The position numbers and the translations under genes are program-made. Shown here in pieces: positions 33,196 through 43,756 of a stretch of 64,000 bases of DNA. The first letter of the stretch is position 1, and every line of letters begins with the position of its first letter. Source of the DNA: Smallanthus sonchifolius (lineage: Eukaryota; Streptophyta; Magnoliopsida; Asterales; Asteraceae). The notes beneath the pieces are model-generated. The model was not told the origin of the DNA. It did not search any database and was given only the letters and a program-made list of their open reading frames with translations. The stretch spans positions 87,824,007-87,888,006 of the forward strand of contig CM042027.1 in NCBI GenBank assembly GCA_023525975.1, written 5' to 3'.

Positions 33196-35707
33196 TCAAC
33201 TCTGGTTGGCAAACTTGATTCCCTTCTCGATAGATGACTTTAGCTCAGGCAAAAGGGCTTCCAAGCCTTGTTTCTCATAGTCTGAAAGTGAGCCCAGGCC
33301 TAGGACTTCCTCCACACCATTCTTGCCAAGTCTCACCTGTATAACAGATGCATTTAGTACTAAATCCCATACTTACAGTTTCTTAACCATTTAATTGCAT
33401 ACTTAAGTAAGAAATGGTAATTATGTTGTATTAAAAGGTAAAAAAAAAGTATGCTGCATGTATCAGTAGAAAGTGAATGGTAGATTGCATTTTCTTCTTG
33501 TTCGCCTTTTAGAGAAACACCCATTAAGACATGATGGTGTGTGATTCTAATTATTTTCTAAGAGACTGTTTTTATAAAGGGGAAGTGAAAGGAAGATAAA
33601 AACTGTTGGGGTTTGGGCATAAAATATTGTCCAAGATTCTTGACGATTGATATTCATGAAAAGTGATTCTTGAGCAATGAGTGTCCTCAAAACTCGAAAG
33701 ATTTGCAATGGCCACAGGAAAGCGAAAAATGCAGTGAAGGAGTGAAGTCACAAACTAATCTAGCATTGCAAGAAACTATAAAGTAATAAGATTGATAATG
33801 ATTAATGAACATACCTTAGAGGCAAAGAAAGGCAAATCAGTTACGTTTGATTGCACAAATGAGCACTCCACGACATCTGGAACCCCATTAAGTCCCTTCA
33901 AACAAGCATCAGCAAATATTGCTCCAGCGTAACTGCATAAACAAACAAACAAACAAATCAACACTTTCTAGAAGCATTCATTGGGGACTAATTATCCAAA
34001 AACTGGAAGATCCGATGCGAAAGATGCAACATAACATAGATAACATATGACAACTACTCGACCAAAAAAATGTTTTTTGGTGCTGCAAGAGTTAATAAAA
34101 TAATAAAGCCTCACTATTTACTTTCAACAATTATGTTCATATCACATGAATAGCTTCTGACTAGTGGACCCGTAAACAAACAAGTATAATGGTATTATTG
34201 AATCAAACAAAACAAGCAATGAAGGGAAATGAGAATATCATTTAGGACTTACGCCATTGAAAGTGTAGCCGAACCCTTTCCAGCCTTCGCCTCCACAACC
34301 TCCGTTCCACCATCTTGAGTTCTTTTTGTTAAAGAAACTATCTCTTCATCTGATAAGTTATTCGCTTGTGGTGTGGCCTTCATTAGAAACATACATCAGT
34401 ATTAAAACCACTATTACTGATACACACTTTATGCAACCAAATGTATAAAAATAACCAAAAAAATACCTGAGAAAACAAAGGTAGAATGGTAACACCAGCA
34501 TGACCACCAACAACAGGCACATTTACACCTGAACACACGAATTACCAAATTAAATAACTTAAACTACAAGAAAAACAATGTCCTTTGATTCAAGAAATAA
34601 TTAGGATATCAATAACTATACCAGAAACCGGAACCTTTGCCTTTCCAGCATAGAAAGTTTTTGCCCTGACAACATCAAGTGTGGTCACACCAAACAGCTT
34701 TTTCTCGTCATATGTACCTGCTTTCTTGAACACCTCAGAAGCAATGGGTACAGTAGAGTTGACCGGGTTGCTGATCATGTTAACAAGCGCCTAATGAAGA
34801 ACAAACGTGACAACCATTAGACGATCAAAAGATCAACCAAACATGAAATTTATATCTTGATTTATTCCATGAATTACATAAACAAGATAGGTGAGCACTC
34901 ACATGAGGGCAATACTTGGCAATAGCGGTGCACAAACCCTTAACAATACCAGCATTGATGTTGAAAAGATCATCACGAGTCATACCAGGCTTCCTTGGTA
35001 CACCAGCTGGAATGATAACAACATCAGCTCCTTCCAATGCCTTCCCCAAATTTTCATCACCCATATAACCAACCACCTATGAAATAAAACACCAATACCT
35101 TTCTATGTCAACGATTCAAATTTAATTTTAATTTTTTTATAACATGTTCATACAGTTATATAATGATTCTACTGAATTTGAAGTCGTTAGTACCAATGGC
35201 TACAAATAATTACACAACAAATTGTTCTTCAAATACAGAAAGAATAGATCGTTAAAAATTAAAATCACGGCGGAGTAAACAAGGAAATATCGATCTGGTC
35301 ATTTTTCAACATAAACTAAACTGAATTGAACCACAAGCAGTCAAATTGTCAAAACATAGTAGATCAAAACCCTAGAAACGAGATATGAACCAAATCAACA
35401 CGATTAATCACAAACAGTATACAATTATCATATAGATTAGGTTAGAGATAACCTCAGATCTGGTGTTGATGTGGCTGACGTCAGCAGAGACACCGGGAGT
35501 ACCGGCGATATCGTACAGAGAGAGGCTAGATACGAGAGGGTTTAGTTTCATGAGGAGTGAAAGCGGTTGTCCGATACCGCCGGCGGCCCCCAAAATAACG
35601 ACCTTACGTTCGGGAGCGGACTCAGAAGAGTAGCTCCGGCGGAGTAAAGTGGAGGAGGAAGTGTTTTTGAGGGAAGATTGGATCGATCTCAACATAGCCG
35701 TCCTCAT
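33196..35707 (-). CDS. Mitochondrial malate dehydrogenase, seven exons
   Basis: NAD-dependent malate dehydrogenase (malate + NAD+ to oxaloacetate + NADH) of the mitochondrial matrix, for the TCA cycle and malate shuttles. Exons, in transcript order: 35453-35707, 34903-35076, 34622-34790, 34467-34528, 34253-34377, 33815-33932, 33196-33336. All introns are GT-AG and phases join cleanly to 347 codons, the usual plant length. Residues 1-~30 are an Arg/Ser-rich targeting peptide (LRSIQSSLKNTSSSTLLRRS). The NAD fold has GAAGGIG at 40-46. Substrate-binding Arg lie in VPRKPGMTRDD (R113, R119). NPVNS is at 151-155, Asp182 is in TLDVVR, and the catalytic His209 is in GGHAG. The targeting peptide and Gly-rich loop match the mitochondrial rather than glyoxysomal or plastid isoform, though the latter are close relatives. 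Nothing looks damaged. Confidence 0.93.
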
Positions 35708-37567
35708 TGTTGCTCTCTGCTTGCAGGTTTCTAGAGAGACTAAATTTAGGCGGTGTATGTGGAAAATGATCCACCACTGTTAGCTGTGTTTAAGCTACTC
35801 GAAAGAAAAGAGAGTGACAGTAATGGTCCCTAGACTATTCTTTCATCTTCATTTTTGTCTTGTTTTTAAAAAGTTGTATGTATAATGATTAAATAAGTGG
35901 TTTTATAATGGTGAGAAAAACCGAACACCGAACTGATAACCGGAAAAATATAATTGAATTAACCAATAACCGATGAAATAATGAAACTGATCGTTATGGT
36001 TATAAGCTAGTGTGGTAAGCGAACCATTCGGTTATGGTTTCGATTAAGCCTTATTCAAAAACTGAATTAACCAAAACCGAACTGAACCTTGTATGTTTAT
36101 GTATTCTCGTTAAAAGTGCAAACCACACGAGTATCCCTTAATCTCATAAGGACACCATAAACTCTAAGCTGTAATAATGGACACGGCCTTGGTTTTGTTT
36201 GTTAAATGGTGATAAACTATAGTCAATTCAAGTTGTTCTTGTAGGTTGAATTTTCATTCACGTTTAAGAGGTAACTCAAGCTTATCAAATGTGTGCTCAT
36301 ATAAAGGTTTAACCATACTAATTTAGCATAACACAAGAATTTCTTTACAGAGTAGGTTAATGGGATTAAGCTGAGTCACATCTTAAATCTTTTATCTTTA
36401 TAATCAATAGCGTTACATGCTTGTAGTTGTTTGGAACCAGAGGAATTAAGTCTAGTTAATACATAACGAACTTTAACTAAATAAAGTTAATTAGTTAGTA
36501 CAAAAATATTGATTATCTTGATTCTTGGAGGTGTAAATGGGGTGTTTAAATCATATACAACAATTTAATTAGCATAAATAGCTAAAGGGGGCACCAAAGT
36601 AAACTTGCACCTTTAGTAAACTGTAAATTCAGTCACCAGAACAAGATTTTCAAAGGGTGATTGAATTACAGAAACCTAATCGAATTGTCTCTTTGAGAAT
36701 TTCTCCTTCTTCTTGCTTATAGATCTACACAATAAAGAAACGCGTTAGGGCGTTACAGGGCAGGGATACCCCCTGTATCGGCCCTCTGGCGTCAGAATAA
36801 GTTCCTCGAATCAAGTAATTTCTGTGAATAAGTAGAGTGAATTCAGAAATAGATCATACATGCTTTGGACGTCACATTCCCTTTTATACTTGTTAATTTC
36901 AAACGACTTTTTTGTTATCCTTGTGGGGACCAGTGGGTCCCATTCTGGAGTCATGCAATAAGAGGCTTGATATCTTATTGGTTGAGGGGAAGCTGGCCAA
37001 TCCTTAGGTGACACCTGTCATGACTGCCTTATTATGGGCCCTGGCCCATGCGGCGGGCATTTGGGCTTTGAAAAGGGACATTCCCTCTTCATAAACACTT
37101 TTTTTTTATCATCTAACTATGCTATGTAAATATAGTAGTTTGCTCGTCATCATTATGATATGAGGAAAAATATTAACAATTGGAGTTATTGTATAACATA
37201 TGTCCTTTTAAGTAAATACAGACTTATGTAAGTAAAATGTTTAAAACGAAATAAAAGGGTTTAAATCTAAACCTAAAAATAAGTGGGTCGCAAGGTGTGG
37301 AAAATGGTAAGAGTGTATATTTGACTCTATCACCTAAACGTATGACATCTAACAGAGATTAACGGATCAGTGGAAGGTCATTATTTGAAAGAAAGTATTG
37401 GTTAGTGACCAAAATAACAAATGTTCCCCTACAATACCAAATAGTAGTTAAGGGACTGTTTCTGCAAGTAGCTAAAAGAATTGGGGGAGGTAATATAAAG
37501 CCGGCGCACCTGATGGGCATTGCGATTCCCAATGTTATTTTGATATTTTCACTGCTATCGTTTTCCA
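35708..37567. other. Malate dehydrogenase upstream region and intergenic DNA
   Basis: 35708-35830 should hold the 5' UTR and promoter of the - strand gene. 35930-36090 is rich in ACCGAAC/AACCGAT words, like the core of the hAT-like element at 63155. 36750-37090 (CCCCCTGTATCGGCCCTCTGG, GGGCCCTGGCCCATG) looks like an LTR scrap. No gene seen. Confidence 0.4.
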
Positions 37568-37576
37568 TTTATATAC

Positions 37577-38527
37577 GGGAAATTTACCAATCTAGCCATT
37601 TGACCAAATAAAAAATCCAAAACAGCTATTGACTTTTTCTTTTATCAAAATAGCCAACTAATCAGGAGGTGTCATTTGTCAAAATGGCGAAAATTTGAGC
37701 CAAATTTTCGCCAAAAATTTGATTTTTCGCCAAAAAACATCTGATTTTTCGCCAAAAAAAATCAGAATATATAGAATTTTTGCCATTTTGAAAAATGGCG
37801 GAAAAATATGGGATATTTTCGCCATTTATTATTAAATTATAATATAATTTTTAATATTAAAATATTATTATTTTTTTAAATTTTTAAATTTTCGCCCTTT
37901 TTAATATTTAAATTTTTTTCAATTATTTTTTTCAATTTTTGTAAAATAATAAAATATAATTTTTATTTAAAAAACGAATTTTAATAAAATATTATTTAAA
38001 AAAAAATATTTATACATTTCCCTACCATTCATTTTTTCACCACTTATCTAACAAACTTAATCAAATATTTATACCCCTCTCTACCATTCATTTTTAAGTA
38101 ATGTCTTGTAATATTATTTTATGTACCGGTGAAAAATGGGACTTTGTTAACGGTGTTGAGGAGTATGTTCTTTTAAAAAAAATGTTTTCGACGTGTTTTT
38201 TGTGTTCCTAGTAATATTAGTTACGTGGGTTTGAAAAATCTTATTTGTAAAAAATGTGGGTTTAGCAAAGAAATTTTCCCCACTTTATCAGTACCGGTCA
38301 GACTTCAAATTTTCGCCACTTTATCTGAAAATTTCGCCACTTTTTTCAAATTTTCGCCACTTTTTTCAATTTTTCGCCACTTTTTCAAAATTTCGGAAAA
38401 AAAAAATAAAAATTCTGGCTAAAATTTATGGCAAAATTTCGCCATTATGGCTATTTTGATAAAAAAAAAAAGTCAATGGTTGTTTTGAAATTTTCATTTG
38501 GTAAAATGGTTTATTGGTAAATTTCCC
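37577..38527. mobile_element. Mutator-like non-autonomous element
   Basis: About 80 bp at each end form an inverted repeat beginning GGGAAATTTACCAAT and containing TTGACTTTTT ... ATCAAAATAGCC. The flanks TTTATATAC (37568-37576) and TTTATATAT (38528-38536) match at 8 of 9 bases, the size of a MULE target duplication. The inside is AT-rich with a TTCGCCACTTTTTTCAAATT-type tandem repeat (38315-38395) and the word GGCGAAAA in both orientations. No transposase. Confidence 0.75.
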
Positions 38528-38601
38528 TTTATATATTGCTTACCCTTGTAATACACACTATCTGTGGCTATATATTTTACTGCTATATCACATGTACCCG
38601 T

Positions 38602-38968
38602 TAAAACCCACGTATTACATGGGTTAAATAAATACAACTTGTTGTAACCAACGGTTTATATGAAGATTTATATGTTGGATGTTATTGGTAAAATAATTAT
38701 TTTTTAAAAATATTTTATAAAAACAATGAAAAAAGTGTTCAATTTATAAAAATATTTTACGAACAAACATATTTTTTAAAATAAAAAACGTTTTATAAAA
38801 ATAATTATAGAAAATCGTTGATATTTAATAGGAGAGAGAGGCGGAAAACAAAAAAAATTAAATTTTTTTTGCATAATTAATAGGAGAGAGAGGCGAAAAA
38901 AAGTGTTGAGCATTAATATGAAAGTGACAAGTGTCATATCAAAACATTTATTTATTATATAGTATAGA
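38602..38968 (-). mobile_element. Non-autonomous Helitron copy
   Basis: The right border (TTATTATATAGTATAGA then T) is the inverted Helitron 5' end seen at 12101. The body (AAAAGTTTTATAAAAA, GAGAGAGGCGGAAAA) matches 11860-12060. Near the left border a CCCACGTATTACATGGG hairpin marks the 3' end, but the CTRR word is not clear, so 38602 is approximate. Confidence 0.65.
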
Positions 38969-39293
38969 TTAAATATAAAAAATAAAATTTAAAATATATA
39001 AAAAATTAATATATAACTTGATTTTGAAAATACGGTAATTATTATTTATAAAATTTGACTTTTATTTATTATTTGATTAAAATAAAAATTACATAATTAG
39101 ATTTTAATGTTTCTTATAATAAGGGATAATTTAAACTCAATGTGTTTTATTAGTATAATTAGTATTTTTTTAATATATTATCATTAAAAGATAGGGGTGT
39201 ATTTAATAAGAGATAGGCGGGGGAAAAATGATGAGAATGAATACGGAGGCGACATGTGCCATGAAAAAACCTTTATTTATTACATAGTATAGA
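38969..39293 (-). mobile_element. Second, truncated Helitron piece
   Basis: The right border CTTTATTTATTACATAGTATAGA plus T and the GAGGCGACATGTGCCATG neighbourhood match the 5' region of the same family. The 3' hairpin end was not found; the left part is plain AT-rich DNA. Confidence 0.45.
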
Positions 39294-39339
39294 TTTTAAC
39301 AAAGATACTCGTTTTGGAGCTACCTCCTAATAATTTACA

Positions 39340-39740
39340 TCAATCCGTCACAGACGGGGCTCGAACCTTTACGCTGTGTTCCCGAGTTTAATAAAGCAGA
39401 GAAAAGAAAAGAATCCTTTCTTTTCTTTTCTCTTCTCTTCCCTTCTTTTCCTTTCTCTTCAAATCTCTCTATTTTGGAAGGATAAAGATAAGTCTAGTTT
39501 TCCTTCCATTTCATTTCATTTCATTTTCCTCTTTAAAAAAATCTCTGAAACATGTTTCCCCTCATTTCCTTTCTCTTCTTTCTTTAAAAAAAACTCTGCA
39601 ACAAGGTTTCCTTCCCTATTCTTTTCTTTTCCCTTATTTTCTCTCCTTAAATGAGACTCGGGAACACAGCGTTAACCTTAAGGTAAGCTTCACCACTTAA
39701 CTCTAAATGACTTTACCATTGGTTTCAACAACATATTCAC
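39340..39740 (-). mobile_element. SINE remnant split by a MITE
   Basis: On the - strand, TTAAGTGGTGAAGCTTACC (A-box-like) lies at ~39680-39700 and GGTTCGAGCCCCGTC (B box) at ~39352-39367. They become adjacent if the MITE 39371-39672 is removed. Outer ends are undefined. Confidence 0.45.
39371..39672. mobile_element. CGCTGTGTTCCCGAGT MITE
   Basis: Perfect 16-bp inverted ends CGCTGTGTTCCCGAGT lie at both borders, and the inside is almost pure pyrimidine runs (CTTTTCTTTTC). The flanks share AACCTT on both sides, suggesting a 6-8-bp target duplication. The open frame 39376-39654 is this pyrimidine tract. Confidence 0.75.
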
Positions 39741-40033
39741 AAGTTGTGACGAAGCTAAAGGTGAGAATAGTATTTATAAAATTAAAATTTAAAGGTTTAT
39801 TTAATTTTAGATCTGTTATACTTTAAGTTATATTTATTAATCAATTCGTTAAATTACTATATATTTAAAGTACAAAATATTGCATTATCAAACTTTTGAT
39901 TAATATTATTAAAAATTTTATTTTTTAATAGGTAAAGAAAAGTATATAAAAACATATGAATATAAATGCAAAGTAAACATAAACTAGTAATTACACAGAC
40001 GCGTGTTGCGGCGGCGACACCTTCTCGAGTATC
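39741..40033. other. AT-rich spacer, no gene seen
   Basis: No coding frame. A CTAG word followed by a GCGTGTTGCGGCGGCG stretch near 39984-40016 resembles a Helitron end just outside the solo LTR. Confidence 0.45.
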
Positions 40034-40140
40034 AAAACTGTAACACCCTTAACTGGAAAACCAATTAATAACACATTTAAACGCGCGAAAGCTTTTATCT
40101 CAAGAAATTTTTTATTTATTTATTTTTTTTTTATATATTC

Positions 40141-40267
40141 TTCGCGTGGCGCGAAAGATTGGGCGGACATCTTCGCGTGCCGTGAAGAGTCTAAATTTCG
40201 TCAGACCAGAAACTTGGTTCTTCGCGTGTCGCGAAGAACCCCTTCCTGATCTTCACGTGGCGCGAAG
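40141..40267. repeat. Palindrome group in solo LTR 2
   Basis: Four hairpin-capable words: TTCGCG/TGG/CGCGAA (40141-40155), CTTCGCG/TGC/CGTGAAG (40171-40187), a perfect 11-3-11 with left arm GGTTCTTCGCG and loop TGT (40216-40240), and CTTCACG/TGG/CGCGAAG (40251-40267). The position in the LTR corresponds to the group in copy 1, but arms are T-A where copy 1 has C-G (CTTCGCG versus CCTCGCG). Confidence 0.85.
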
Positions 40268-40726
40268 ACACTCAGTAAACAGAAAGTTTACTTATTCTGC
40301 CAAGTTCCATACTTAGCCAAATTTTCAACATTTTCATCAACATGACACAAAATCAATTCAAGCATATGGGTTTTGTTCAAAACATTCATACCACATTTAT
40401 ATACACCCAAAAACATGATTTCTTGTATCAATTTACATTACAACCCAAGGATTTTCCTTCAAACCCTCAAAATACCAAAACGCATACGAGAATTCTCCAA
40501 CGCCTTGGACTTGACTTGGACTTACATCGGAGCTTTTCCTACATAACCACATGAACATATCACCATTGGTAATGAAGATAAACATATCAAACAAGTGTTT
40601 ACCACTTGTTTTCACCCATTTGACCCGTTTGCACCCAATTAGTCAAATGAGCTTCTTAACACTTGCATTTCCCCTACAAGTTTCATTCTTTTCGTGTAAC
40701 ATTCATATTCCAACTTTTCATACCCA

Positions 40727-41090
40727 TTATGGCACTTAGGCCATAACCTCATTTCCATTATGATACTTAGATCATAACCCCGTATCCATTATGGTATTTT
40801 AACCATAACCTCATATCCATTATGATTCATAGATCATAACCTCATATCCATTATGATACTTAGATCATAACCTCATATCCATTATGATACTTAGATCATA
40901 ACCTCATTTACACATATCCATTATAGTATTACACTATAACTATATTCATTCATTGCACATATCCATTATAGCATTACAACTATAATTACATTCATTCTTT
41001 TGCACATAACCATTATGGTATTACCACTATGACCACATTCGTTCATTTGCACAAATCTATTATAGTTTTATCACTATAACTACATTCATA
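40727..41090. repeat. ~31-bp tandem array in solo LTR 2
   Basis: Units such as CCATTATGATACTTAGATCA, each itself partly self-complementary (TTATGAT ... ATCATAA), repeat six or more times and then continue as longer variants. Replaces the 56-bp array of copy 1 at the corresponding place. Confidence 0.85.
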
Positions 41091-41615
41091 CATTTTCACA
41101 TACTAGTTCATGCATAATCTTACACATTCATTTCAACACATAGTATGCACATATATCACATATACCACCCATTTATCAACATTACTAAGTAAGTGCAAAG
41201 GCACTTACCTTTTGGGTTGGAAGATCCCGCACCGCCTTCAAGTTTTGCAATTTGATTACCTAAACATATACACCTACATTAGTAATCTAACATACATCCA
41301 AAATCACATTACAATTGAGTTCATAACCCAATTTCCATTTCCAACCCAAACTGGGCCGTTTGAGTTATTCTCATAACCAAACACCCTCTTTCAATCCAAA
41401 CTCACCTACTTGAGTTTTCTTTCCAATATCTTGACACTAATTTTTCATTCAATGCCTTTCACTAGGTTAATTTGGTGTTCATTCAAGTTTCTAATACCAC
41501 ATAAACACTTTATCATCATGTAACATCCCAAAATGTCGAGAAATAAAGTTAACGAGTTCAAGCGGGCCGAAGTCGGGCCGGGTCAGTCGCGAACCGGGCT
41601 TGGGGAGGTCTCCCC

Positions 41616-41623
41616 TATAAATA
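41616..41623 (+). promoter_or_regulatory. TATA box in the 5' LTR
   Basis: TATAAATA sits ~100 bp into the LTR in a CCCC-TATAAATAG context, so transcription should start near 41645-41655. The palindrome array then lies within the transcribed leader. An identical box is at 48478-48485. Confidence 0.7.
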
Positions 41624-41976
41624 GCCAGGGTCACCACATGTTTCTCTCATTTGCAATTCTAGAGAGAGAAAACCGTAGAGAGAGAAAGTGTCGGAATCGC
41701 ACAAGATTGCACCCGCTCGTGTCTCTTGCACTCGTGAGAAGAACCTCCGGATCAGAAGCTCGATTCAGGTAACGATCCGACCTAAATCTGAGTTTTTAGT
41801 TCGTTTTTGGGTTTTCGGGTCTTGGGTGAAAATCGGACGTTTTTGTGGATGAAACTGAAAGATAATCATAGAATCGAATTCCTTAATGGAAAACGAACGC
41901 TTTGGATGCAACATGTTCGGGATCTTTACATGATCAGACCGAATGCGAAAGTTAGGGTTTTTCGCGAAGAACAGGT

Positions 41977-42133
41977 CGTGCGCACTTGCTAAGTGCGCAC
42001 GGAGCAGGTCCTGCGCACTTGCTAAGTGCGCAGGAGGAGGAACCTGCGCACTTGCTAAGTGCGCAGGAGGAAGGACCTGCGCACTTGCTAAGTGCGCAGG
42101 AGGCAGGGTCTGCGCACTTGCTAAGTGCGCAGA
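41977..42133. repeat. Five-unit palindrome array, 5' LTR
   Basis: Five perfect 11-3-11 palindromes, all with loop GCT and inner arm TGCGCACTT, at 41977-42001, 42010-42034, 42043-42067, 42076-42100 and 42109-42133. The outer two arm bases change in concert: CG with CG in unit 1, CC with GG in units 2-4, TC with GA in unit 5. The spacers are purine-rich (GGAGGAA-type) and 8 nt long. Confidence 0.95.
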
Positions 42134-42784
42134 CATCAGGCTGTTGAGTAGAGATTAGTATGTCTAGAATGGTTAAACCGTTAGAGTCGGTAATGGTCTG
42201 ATGTGTATGTAACTACTCAATTCAGATCGGAAGTGACGTGGTTGGACCCTTGATTAGGACAACCGAGACTAGCTTATAAGGTGAGTTCTAGAAGCCCTCT
42301 TTTAAATATTTTTATATAATGTTTTCGGGCTGGTGTGTACACGTATGAAATGTTGTTTTATAAAATGATTTTTTATGAAACTACGTTTACGAAAGGAAAT
42401 GATTTGGAACGAAGGATTTATGGAAAGAAAGTTTATGAACGGAATGTTTACGAACGAATGTTATAAAGAAATGGTTTAATGAAAAGGTAAAGGGTTTTGA
42501 AAGTGAAGGAAAGGTTTTATGAAAAGAAAACAAAAAGGGGCAAAGGTTTTAAAGAAGTCATTACAAATCTAATCTGTCGAATGAATGGAATTGACGAATA
42601 AAGTCTGGGAATGTGATTCCCAGCCTTGTGGTAGATTATGGACAGCGAGCCATAGTTACCACAAGAACAACATGGGCAATGTCTTTGTGGCATGTCAATG
42701 GTTTTGATGTTGTACAACTGGTAAAGGGAGTAACGACGGTTACTCGGGTGATGACGATCATCCTAAGCGAACGAGGTAATGGGA

Positions 42785-42965
42785 AATCAATGACGGTGAT
42801 ACGTAACGGTTGATTTCCAAAGGAAAGATGCGTGTTGGGCAATGACGGCGATACGTAACGGTTGACCCCACGCATTGAAGGGTTGGGCAATGACGGCGAT
42901 ACGTAACGGTTGACCCACGTAGTGTATGGTTGTGGCAATGACGGCGATACGTAACGGTTGCCCAC
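42785..42965 (+). repeat. ~50-bp direct repeat array, 5' LTR
   Basis: Four copies of the core CAATGACGGCGATACGTAAC-GGTTG separated by variable spacers, the first with one T in place of C (42797). Also present in the 3' LTR (49647-49827). Confidence 0.9.
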
Positions 42966-43426
42966 AACATTAAAGGTTCCTACGGGGACATAGAGACGCG
43001 TAACGATACAGATTTAGATAATAATGTATGACTTAAATGAATGTTAATGTTTTAAACAAATGATTGTGTTTAAATATGCGAAGGTTTACGAATGAAAGGC
43101 CCTGTTTTCTTATACGAATGTTAAACCCTATTGAATGTTTGAATGATGAACCATTTCTTAAAACGAATGAAAACTAGAACTCACCAGCGTAGCTGACGTT
43201 TTTAAGTGTGCACATTCAGGTTAAGGTAGGTTATGAGGATGGACGGTGATGCTTGGCAAACGAGAAGAGTTACCCGGCTGATCATGAAGACTGGCATCCC
43301 GTTATGTTTAGTTATGATGAATGAATGAAGTTTTTCCGCTGCGTTATTTGATATTCATGTTTAAGAACTGTTTGTGAATGAGTAAATCCAATAAGTGAGG
43401 CCTCCCGGGTTTGGGGCTTTACAAGT

Positions 43427-43438
43427 TGGTATCAGAGC
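43427..43438 (+). other. Primer-binding site of the chromovirus
   Basis: TGGTATCAGAGC, complementary to the 3' end of initiator Met tRNA, begins 3 nt after the 5' LTR. Confidence 0.93.
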
Positions 43439-43756
43439 AATAGTTTGAGAGATTCGGACACTCCCAGTGTCTGAACTTAAACTTTGAATGGGACCGAAAG
43501 CGGATGCCAGTACGGGTAACTCGAGCCACAGCATCAGATATGAAGGTAGTATATATTTACGTATATAGTATGCCTTAGAAAGAGTTAGGAAAGGACTTGT
43601 GTTCTGATGGAATCACAAAGGTGGTCAAATAGAAATCGAAAGGTAGTGTAATGGTTAATTACAGATGGCCAGTGTATATTAACATCTTACAGTACTTATT
43701 GAATTCTATTTGTTAACTAGCGTGATGACATTGGATTTCTCGTCTTATAGAACGAA

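Larger units (their letters stand above)
41519..43423 (+). repeat. 5' LTR of the chromovirus
   Basis: Runs from TGTAACATCC to CTTTACA. Substitutions relative to the 3' LTR (5'/3'): 41900 C/T, 42004 G/T, 42280 G/A, 42308 A/G, 42600 A/G, 42797 T/C, 43168 T/C, 43418 T/C. No length differences. Contains a TATA box, a palindrome array and a ~50-bp repeat array. Confidence 0.95.

Noticed and set aside
41977..42133. Regularly spaced palindromic repeats resembling a small CRISPR array
   Set aside because: Plant nuclear LTR context, near-constant short purine spacers, no cas genes, and an identical copy in the other LTR.
41765..42158. Open frames on both strands encoding repeats such as HLASAQ and ALAKCAGG
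   Set aside because: They are translations of the palindrome array in the LTR; frames on both strands stay open because the repeat lacks stops. Same for 48627-49020.
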